The notes under the pieces are model-generated. The model saw only the letters and a list, made by a program, of their open reading frames with translations. It was not told where the DNA came from and made no database searches. A DNA stretch of 62,242 bases, taken from Pseudomonadales bacterium (lineage in GTDB: Bacteria; Pseudomonadota; Gammaproteobacteria; Pseudomonadales; JAHRWD01). Of this stretch, positions 8,952 to 16,226 are shown in pieces. Every line of letters begins with the position of its first letter. Within the stretch, counting starts at the first letter, position 1. Where the stretch lies: positions 1-62,242 of the forward strand of contig JAHRWD010000041.1 in NCBI GenBank assembly GCA_019090315.1. The letters are read 5' to 3'. Position numbers and translations under genes: made by a program.

Positions 8952-11033
8952 ATGACCAAGGTATTTCGGCTACCTACAGGGATAGTTACATATGTCACGG
9001 TGGCGTTGGCCATTTCACTGGCTCTGACAGTTTTGGTATTTGTCACTCAAAATACCCACAAGGACAACTTTAACCAATACCTGTCCGACGCATCTGAGCA
9101 GCAGGTGCTAGCGCATCAAATTGCCAAATATGCGGTGGAATCGGTCTCGGGCAATGAAAGCTCATTTGTCTCCCTTAAGGAGGCCAGGGATCGCTCGTCA
9201 GTATTGATGACCGAGTTGCAGGAAGGTTCAGAGGCGAAGGATTTACCCGCTTCTCCGGAAGCCATTCAGCCTACGCTACAGAAAGTAGATGCCGCGTGGA
9301 AGCTCCTTGAAGGCCATATCAACTCAATTTTGCAGAGTCAGACAATCATCGTACAAGCGGATGAAATTGTCGAAAATATGAAGGATGTACTGCCTGATTT
9401 TACTGAGGTCGTGGGCACGACGGTGGATCAGCTGGTCGAAAATGGCACGCGTAAACAGGTCTATCACGCAACCAATCTTCTGTATATCGCTCAGCGGATC
9501 AATACCAATTTGAGTGAGGTGCTTCAAGGAGGCCTGACTACATCATTTGCGCTGAGTCAACTTACACAGAATACCGATGAACTGCAGACGGTTGTGACCG
9601 CTTTAACCAAAGGTAATAAATTGCTTGGGGTGACAGCGGTTAAAAACAGATCTGCTCGGGCTTCCCTAACTGAGTTGTCAAAGAAACTTGAAAACGTTCG
9701 AACCTACCGGGATGAACTCCACAACATGATTGCTGAGCTACTGCCGGCATTGTCGACATTGGGAGCGGTGGACGAAGCAGATACAGATAGCTCAAATGAA
9801 TCGGGCGGTGGCTCAGTATTGGCCATGGCTTCTGAAAATTTAGCGGCTCTGGATGTGGAGTTGATGGCCTACTATCGTACATATGGAGGTCAGCTGCAGT
9901 TTGCTGGCATGACGATCGGTTCGGGTATCACCTCGGTACTGTTTACGATATCAACCATTATTTTTCTACTGTTGAGCTTCCTGATCGTGTCTGATGCAAG
10001 GGCACAGGAGCAAAAGGTAAGTGAGCAAAATGACAAAAATCAGTCCGCGATTCGACGATTGCTAGGTGAGATGGGTAACCTGGCCAACGGTGACCTTTCC
10101 ATTGAAGCTACAGTGACAGAGGATATTACCGGTGCTATTGCCGACTCCATTAATACTTCAGTAGAAAGTATGCGCGATGTGGTGATTTCGATTAATGATA
10201 CATCTGAGAAAGTATCCAGCTCAGCAGATATCAATCAGTCGACGATTCGGGAACTGGTTGTGGCAGCTGAGCAGCAGGACAAAGATTTGGTCGGAGCTAA
10301 TAACGTGAGTAAAAGTATGGCTGAAACCCTGCATGTTATGGCTGGGAAGGCTGAAGTACTGGCGGAAATTGCCGAAAACTCTCTTAAACTTGCGGAAAAA
10401 GGTGGTGGAGCAGCGCACCAAAGTATTGATGGTATGGGCGTACTTCGTGAGCAGATTCAAGGTACTTCAAAGCAGATCAAACGACTGGGCGAGAGTTCGC
10501 AGGAGATCGGCAGTATTGTTGGCCTGATTAATAGTATTACCGATCAGACCAATATTCTGGCTATGAACGCTTCGATGCAGGCCGCTGCAGCGGGAGAAGC
10601 CGGACGAGGTTTCTCGATTGTTGCGGATGAAGTTCAGCGTCTTGCTGAACGATCTGGCCGAGCTACAAAACAGATTGAAACACTGGTCAACGCGATTCAG
10701 GGTGATACATCCGAAGCGGTTGCTTCAATGGAATTAAGTATTTCAGAAGTGCTGAACGGAACCGGTCTTGCGGAGCAAGCTGGTAGAGCGCTTGAGGATA
10801 TCCAAAAAGCATCCCGCAGGGTTACCGAGGAGACTCTGGACATGGTCGAATCAGCAAAACACCAGTCCGAGCAAGCTACTGATCTGCGTGAGACGATGCA
10901 CTCAATCCAGGAAATTACCGAGCAGATGTCAGAAGGTATTACTTTGACAGCGAAGGGAATCGTATACCAGGTTGATAACGTGGTGAAACTTCGGAACTCC
11001 GTAACAGAATTCACCTTGCCGATAGCCCAGTAA
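8952..11033 (+). CDS. pilJ: PilJ-like methyl-accepting chemotaxis protein
   Basis: Membrane chemoreceptor of 693 residues. Transmembrane segments lie at about 11-33 and 320-346, enclosing a periplasmic region of about 285 residues. A HAMP-like linker follows, then a long coiled-coil signalling domain whose hairpin tip is QTNILAMNASMQAAAAGEAG (about 530-550) followed by RGFSIVADEVQRLAERSG. The tip is clearly MCP-like, although the common ALNAAIEAARAGE version has diverged to AMNASMQAAAAGE, a PilJ-like feature. In Pseudomonas PilJ senses pilus/surface contact. No pilK (CheR) or chpB (CheB) accompanies it, so adaptation by methylation must use distant enzymes or be absent. Confidence 0.87.
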   Translation: MTKVFRLPTGIVTYVTVALAISLALTVLVFVTQNTHKDNFNQYLSDASEQQVLAHQIAKYAVESVSGNESSFVSLKEARDRSSVLMTELQEGSEAKDLPASPEAIQPTLQKVDAAWKLLEGHINSILQSQTIIVQADEIVENMKDVLPDFTEVVGTTVDQLVENGTRKQVYHATNLLYIAQRINTNLSEVLQGGLTTSFALSQLTQNTDELQTVVTALTKGNKLLGVTAVKNRSARASLTELSKKLENVRTYRDELHNMIAELLPALSTLGAVDEADTDSSNESGGGSVLAMASENLAALDVELMAYYRTYGGQLQFAGMTIGSGITSVLFTISTIIFLLLSFLIVSDARAQEQKVSEQNDKNQSAIRRLLGEMGNLANGDLSIEATVTEDITGAIADSINTSVESMRDVVISINDTSEKVSSSADINQSTIRELVVAAEQQDKDLVGANNVSKSMAETLHVMAGKAEVLAEIAENSLKLAEKGGGAAHQSIDGMGVLREQIQGTSKQIKRLGESSQEIGSIVGLINSITDQTNILAMNASMQAAAAGEAGRGFSIVADEVQRLAERSGRATKQIETLVNAIQGDTSEAVASMELSISEVLNGTGLAEQAGRALEDIQKASRRVTEETLDMVESAKHQSEQATDLRETMHSIQEITEQMSEGITLTAKGIVYQVDNVVKLRNSVTEFTLPIAQ

Positions 11034-11213
11034 GTCTTCATCCGGCGATTTTCGTGAGAATCGAGGGGGATCTACACTCCAGGAATGTTGTGCTGAAATT
11101 GGTACAGCGATCCTGGTGCGTGCATCTGCAAAGCATACCCAAAGGATCTACTAAAAATGGGTATCGATGGTACAGAAGGACCCGGGTAGCGGTGAATCTT
11201 TCAGTTACCGAAA
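11034..11213. other. Non-coding gap where pilK would be expected
   Basis: 180 bases between the MCP and the CheA-like gene with no convincing coding frame. In the classical Pseudomonas cluster this position holds pilK, the CheR methyltransferase. No recognisable pilK remnant is present. Confidence 0.6.
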
Positions 11214-14200
11214 ATGCGTACATGGTCGTTGCAATATATGAATAAGAAAGTCGTTAAAGGCGCACGTAACGAGTTATCCCTCGTGAAGGCCAATGTTGAA
11301 GCCTACATGGAACGTAGCGGGGATGGTCTTACTTTGGGTGTCGCCCAGTACAGCGCCAATAAGTTGATGAACCTGCTCATCTTCATTGAGTTGAATGAAG
11401 CTGCACAGGTAGCAACCAGCATCTGTGTGGTGATCACCAATAATGTCGATAAAACCTGTATGTTCGGGGATGAGCAGTGGAGTGTCTTGATCGAGGCACT
11501 TGCCGGGTTAGATTCCTCGCTCGAAAACTGTGTTAAAGCGCCGGATAGTTCACGACAAAGTCTCGAGTGCCCGCGTCTCGCTATGGCTTCGCTCATGGCA
11601 CCTGATACTGATCTGGAATCATCCGACAGCGGAAGTGGCTCTGCCGTGCTGGATGAGCCTGGATCTTTGCTGCTGGAACCGGCGATGGACTTGGCGGAGC
11701 TGCCAACCCTTGAGCTGGTCGAAGAGGAAAATGAACTCGATAACATAGATCCAGAGATTCTTGAAATATTCCATGAAGAGGCCGATGAAGAGCTCGGCTC
11801 TATTCAGGCCCAGTATGCACTGTGGAAACAGGATCCCACTAACAAGGAGGCAATAGATACCGTTCGTCGTAGTTTTCATACGTTGAAAGGCAGCGGTAAT
11901 GTGGTTGGTGCATTTAGACTGGGGGGCTTCTCCGCATCCGGCGAAGCGCTGTTTGGCCGGATTGTAATGGGGCAGTTGACCCACAGTGCTGGTCTATTGG
12001 TGCTGCTGGATGAGTTCGTGGCTACCATGGCTCATATGATTGAAGGCCTGTTTAGTGGTAATCCACTCAGCAGCGAAATCATCGAGGCTATTGAAGCACG
12101 CGCTGTAAGTTTCCCGCACGAGATAGAACCTGCTTCAATTACCATCTCTGAGCCAGTATCAGCCCCAGCGCCAACCCAGATAGAATCCGTTGTTGATAGC
12201 CAGACTGAGGTGGAATACACCGAAGAACTGGATGGCATGGAGGACAGCCTGTACAACATATTCGTTCCGGAGGTCGGGTTGCATATCGATACGATATTGA
12301 CCTTTATTGGCCATGCACGAGCAATACCGCAAACAGTGACTGAAGAGTTTGTAACCGCCGTACATACCTTGCATGGCTGTTCACACCTGGCCGGGGCTGA
12401 CGCCATGGCTACGCTTAGCGGCGCAATGGAACGCTATTGTAAGTCGTTGTTCAAAATGGCCATCGTTTGTGACGTTGATATGTTGCAACTATTTGATAGG
12501 TATTCAGAAACGATGCGTGACTCGGTTCGCGCCATCAACACACCTGAAACAGAGGCTCCTGAATGGCAGTCTCTGTTTGAAGAGATTGACTGGACCGACC
12601 AGGCACTGGCTGGAACTGTTTCTGCGGAAGAATTCGCCTTCGATAGCGCCGAACCTCAAAATTCACTCAGCATCGATACCAGTTCATTCATGACATCTGC
12701 CGTGGGCCGGATGACTACTCTGCATGACTGTTTTTCCGCCTGGAAAACAGCACCGGATGGTTCATCGGCAAGTGACGGTTTCGCGACCGAGCTTGGTCAA
12801 TTTAGAAGCGATGCTGAAGCTGCGAAATTTCCAGGAATGGCGAAGCTGATCGCTGTGATGGAATCGTCATTAAAAACCGCTCCAGACCCTGTCGACAATA
12901 TTGTTGGTGTAATCGATGCGGGCATGGATAGTTTGGAGGGCATACTCGATAACCTGTATATCGGGCAGACATTACCGGCTCTGGAAGAAATAACGGAAAA
13001 ACTACAGCTAGAACTGGATCGCTTTTCTGATCAAGAAAGTGAAGAAGGTATCGAGGCCGAAGCCGCAATCGAGCAAGATCGGTTGGATGAACCGTTGAGC
13101 GCCTCAGAAGAGATTGAAGACCTATCGTTTCTTGACTCCATTTCATTGGACAAAATTGAAACCCCCGACCCTGAACTATTGTCTCTGTTTTTAGAGGAAG
13201 CGGGAGAGCTTGTTCATCAGTTTGAAGACGCTCACAGTGCCTGGCTGGTAGACACAACCTCCAGTGACGCAATGAATGCTCAGCTGCGGCATTTGCATAC
13301 ATTGAAAGGTAATGCGCTGCTGGCAAATCTGTATTCACTAGGCGGTCTAAGTCATTACCTGGAATCCCTGTTCGAGATGCTTATTTCGGGCCAGCAGGCA
13401 TCCAACGAAGATCTGTTGAACCTTATTCGTGTGGCATTTGATGGCATTCAACAGAGTGTCGAGAGCCTCAATAAAAATCATCCACTGCCGGACCTGAAAT
13501 TGCTAACCCATGCGGTAAAAGCAGCTGTGCTGGGTCAGGACTGGAGTGATTTACTTAATACAATAGATACCGACAAACCTACCTTGGTTGAAAACCAGCC
13601 CGAGCCTGTGTTGGAAGCAGAGCCTGTAGTTGATGAGCCGGTTGCAGAACAACAACTGGTACGTCAAAAGATACCTCCGCTTTTATATGCGGAGCGAGAG
13701 GTCGGTGACGAGCAACGTATCCGGGTCCTGTCCAGCGTACTGGATAAACTGGTCAACGATGCCGGTGAGATCAGTATTACCCAGACTCACCTGGAGATTC
13801 AGAACGGCAAAGATCGATATAATCTGTTGGAGCTTAAAACCACTATTGGTCGTTTGCAGCGACAGCTGGGAACTCTGAATGTAGAGACTGAAGCCCAGAT
13901 TATTTCACGTCATCAGGGGGAAAAATTGGAGCATGATGATGCTACATTTGATCCGCTTGAGATGGATCGATACTCCACCCTACAGCAAATAACCCGTTCT
14001 ATTGCCGAAACCGTGAGTGATCTGTCGGAAATTGGAGATATTCTCGACAAATCCTCTGATGATAGCGATAGCCTGATGCTTAAAGTATCCCTTGCCGCCA
14101 GGGATCTACGTGATGGCCTGCTGAAAACACTGATGGTGCCATTGAAACAGCAGAAAGCTCGCTTTCAGCGTGTTGTACGGATGGCTGCTCAAGCTGAGGG

Positions 14201-15524
14201 TAAGGAAGTAGAGCTTGAAATGGTGGGGTTTGATGGCGAGATTGAACGTAATCTGCTCGAAAAAATTGTGGCACCCATTGAACATATTTTAAGAAATGCG
14301 GTTGCACACGGTATTGAATCGCCAGACCTACGGGATGAAGCTAAACCACGACAGGGAAAGATTCAGCTTTCCTTCGTGCAAGAGTTCTCCAACATGGAAA
14401 TTGTTATTTCTGATGATGGAGCCGGCATGGACGGTGAACTGATTCGTGCCTCCGCTATTGAGCGAGGGCTGTTGGAAGCCGATGCAGAAATCAGTGAAGA
14501 GGAGCTGCATCAACTTATCCTTGTGCCAGGATTTTCAACCGCCGATAAAGTTTCGTTGATTGCCGGACGAGGTGTTGGAATGGATGTCGTCCGGGATGGG
14601 ATCCAGCAACTGGGCGGTTCCATTACCATTGCTTCGGAACGTGGAAAAGGCAGTACCTTCACCATTCGCTTACCAGCAATGCAATCACTTATTGAAGCGT
14701 TGATGATTGAAGTCGCTGGTGAAATCTATGCGCTTCCCCATGGCAGCGTTGATAGCGTTGTTAAGGTACGCGCCGATACTATTCTACCGAATTATGAAAC
14801 CGATAAACCTACATTGGAGCATGAAGGAAAAGTATATGAGCTAAATTATCTTGGCTCTATGCTCGGTCTTTCTGTTCCGCCTTCCGGGGCCGGAGTAGTA
14901 GGTGAAGTACCGGTTTTACTCGCTCAAATAGGCGAGCGTGCGGTGGCAGTTCAGGTTGACTACTTGATAGGAACTTCAAAAATTCAGTCTATACCTATAG
15001 GCGATCAGTTTAAAAATTATCCCTGGTTCGTTAACAGTACACTTCTATCCAGCGGGCAGGTTGCATTATTGCTTAACGTTAAAGCGTTAATCAGTAGTGG
15101 TCACGTAGAACAGGAACATGAGACCCTTGATGCAGTTGTTGAAAAGACACCTGAGATCATGATTGTCGATGATTCGATTACACTGCGAAAGATTACTTCG
15201 CGTATCTTCGAACGAGAAGGCATGAATATTGTGACCGCAAAAGATGGTGTAGAAGCCCTGGCGATGTTGCAGGAATACACGCCTGATGTGATGTTGTTAG
15301 ATGTGGAAATGCCACGAATGAACGGATACGAACTTGCTCATCAGATGAAGAATCACTCCAGGTTAAAGAATGTTCCAATTATTATGATTACATCCAGAAC
15401 CGGTAAGAAACACGTGCAGAAAGGTATGGAGCTAGGTGTGAAATATTACCTCGGAAAACCTTTTCACGAACCGGAACTGCTGGAATGTGTCCACACTTTG
15501 TTAGAAGAAGATGCCAATGACTGA
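11214..15524 (+). CDS. chpA: ChpA-like CheA hybrid histidine kinase with multiple Hpt domains
   Basis: 1436-residue cytoplasmic kinase of the Pil-Chp pathway. Visible in order: an N-terminal FimL/ChpA-like region; Hpt domain with SFHTLKGSGN (phospho-His 222); a second Hpt-like domain with VHTLHGCSHL (His 384 kept, the usual Lys replaced by His); a third Hpt with LHTLKGNALL (His 695); the CheA dimerisation segment (VNDAGEISITQTHLE); the ATPase with ILRNAVAHGIE, DDGAGMD and GRGVGMDVVRDGIQQLGG; a CheW-like domain (MIEVAGEIYALPHGSVDSVV); and a C-terminal receiver with Asp pair near 1319 and phospho-Asp 1363 (DVMLLDVEMPRMNGYEL). It has fewer Hpt units than Pseudomonas ChpA. The start is uncertain: ATG 11238 is a possible alternative, and neither has a good ribosome site. 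Confidence 0.9.
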   Translation: MRTWSLQYMNKKVVKGARNELSLVKANVEAYMERSGDGLTLGVAQYSANKLMNLLIFIELNEAAQVATSICVVITNNVDKTCMFGDEQWSVLIEALAGLDSSLENCVKAPDSSRQSLECPRLAMASLMAPDTDLESSDSGSGSAVLDEPGSLLLEPAMDLAELPTLELVEEENELDNIDPEILEIFHEEADEELGSIQAQYALWKQDPTNKEAIDTVRRSFHTLKGSGNVVGAFRLGGFSASGEALFGRIVMGQLTHSAGLLVLLDEFVATMAHMIEGLFSGNPLSSEIIEAIEARAVSFPHEIEPASITISEPVSAPAPTQIESVVDSQTEVEYTEELDGMEDSLYNIFVPEVGLHIDTILTFIGHARAIPQTVTEEFVTAVHTLHGCSHLAGADAMATLSGAMERYCKSLFKMAIVCDVDMLQLFDRYSETMRDSVRAINTPETEAPEWQSLFEEIDWTDQALAGTVSAEEFAFDSAEPQNSLSIDTSSFMTSAVGRMTTLHDCFSAWKTAPDGSSASDGFATELGQFRSDAEAAKFPGMAKLIAVMESSLKTAPDPVDNIVGVIDAGMDSLEGILDNLYIGQTLPALEEITEKLQLELDRFSDQESEEGIEAEAAIEQDRLDEPLSASEEIEDLSFLDSISLDKIETPDPELLSLFLEEAGELVHQFEDAHSAWLVDTTSSDAMNAQLRHLHTLKGNALLANLYSLGGLSHYLESLFEMLISGQQASNEDLLNLIRVAFDGIQQSVESLNKNHPLPDLKLLTHAVKAAVLGQDWSDLLNTIDTDKPTLVENQPEPVLEAEPVVDEPVAEQQLVRQKIPPLLYAEREVGDEQRIRVLSSVLDKLVNDAGEISITQTHLEIQNGKDRYNLLELKTTIGRLQRQLGTLNVETEAQIISRHQGEKLEHDDATFDPLEMDRYSTLQQITRSIAETVSDLSEIGDILDKSSDDSDSLMLKVSLAARDLRDGLLKTLMVPLKQQKARFQRVVRMAAQAEGKEVELEMVGFDGEIERNLLEKIVAPIEHILRNAVAHGIESPDLRDEAKPRQGKIQLSFVQEFSNMEIVISDDGAGMDGELIRASAIERGLLEADAEISEEELHQLILVPGFSTADKVSLIAGRGVGMDVVRDGIQQLGGSITIASERGKGSTFTIRLPAMQSLIEALMIEVAGEIYALPHGSVDSVVKVRADTILPNYETDKPTLEHEGKVYELNYLGSMLGLSVPPSGAGVVGEVPVLLAQIGERAVAVQVDYLIGTSKIQSIPIGDQFKNYPWFVNSTLLSSGQVALLLNVKALISSGHVEQEHETLDAVVEKTPEIMIVDDSITLRKITSRIFEREGMNIVTAKDGVEALAMLQEYTPDVMLLDVEMPRMNGYELAHQMKNHSRLKNVPIIMITSRTGKKHVQKGMELGVKYYLGKPFHEPELLECVHTLLEEDAND

Positions 15525-15984
15525 AGCTATTAGCCAGGCTGCTCGCCAGCTGCACGCATACTACGTTCCCTGGCGTGAGAGCTGTAACCTGTTACTGCCC
15601 GCAACGGTGGTTGCCGAAATCCTCTATCATCTGGAAATTATACCGCTGGAACACGATTCACCCTGGGTTCAGGGTGGTGTTGAATGGCGTGGATTAACCG
15701 TACCACTCGTATCATTTAATGAGGTGGATGATATACCGGCTGAAGCGAAGGGGGAGACAAGGCGTGTATTGATATGCCGTACACTCTCATTCAATGACAG
15801 GTACGCGTATGTGGCAATAGATTTTTATCGCTTGCCACGAATGCTATTTGTTGATGAATCATCACTGGTAGTGTTAGAGGAGGGCATGGGATCATCAGAA
15901 TGGCCATTTGTAGCTACAGTTGTTGATATCCGTGGCAATACCATCTACGTGCTGGATATGGAAAAGCTATCGAATCTAATTTGA
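15511..15984 (+). CDS. chpC: ChpC-like CheW adaptor
   Basis: 157 residues with a divergent CheW fold: LLLPATVVAEILYH near the N-terminus, then the SPWVQGGVEWRGLTVPLVSF block, which matches the conserved W-x-x-G-x-x-x-W-R-G-x-x-V-P signature, and a C-terminal YVLDMEKL. It overlaps the end of chpA by 14 bases, as closing member of the operon. In Pseudomonas ChpC is the second adaptor and may link other receptors to ChpA. No chpB methylesterase separates it from chpA here. Confidence 0.78.
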   Translation: MPMTEAISQAARQLHAYYVPWRESCNLLLPATVVAEILYHLEIIPLEHDSPWVQGGVEWRGLTVPLVSFNEVDDIPAEAKGETRRVLICRTLSFNDRYAYVAIDFYRLPRMLFVDESSLVVLEEGMGSSEWPFVATVVDIRGNTIYVLDMEKLSNLI

Positions 15985-16101
15985 CAGCGGGCTCTGATAG
16001 AGCAGCTACTAAAGTAACTCCCATCTCAAGACGATAATTTCAAATTTGCTGTGACACTATGTCCGGCTACTCTCAATGACCCCTTTCTCTAATCTGCGTA
16101 T

Positions 16102-16120
16102 ACCTGGCCTATAGCCAGGT
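16102..16120. terminator. Hairpin between convergent chpC and the DUF1566-like gene
   Basis: 7-bp perfect stem ACCTGGC / GCCAGGT with a 5-base loop, placed 118 bases after chpC and about 105 bases from the stop of the convergent gene. There is no clear T-run on either strand, so it could serve as a weak bidirectional terminator or simply be a chance stem. The rest of the 240-base gap shows nothing recognisable. Confidence 0.35.
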
Positions 16121-16226
16121 GATCTTATCTGGACATAGGTGAATAAGCAGGCAATGTTTCAGCGCCGTGAATGACCTGCGTTCCCGCATTAGTTATAGCT
16201 GCGTGGGTGCCTGAAGAATACCTGGG

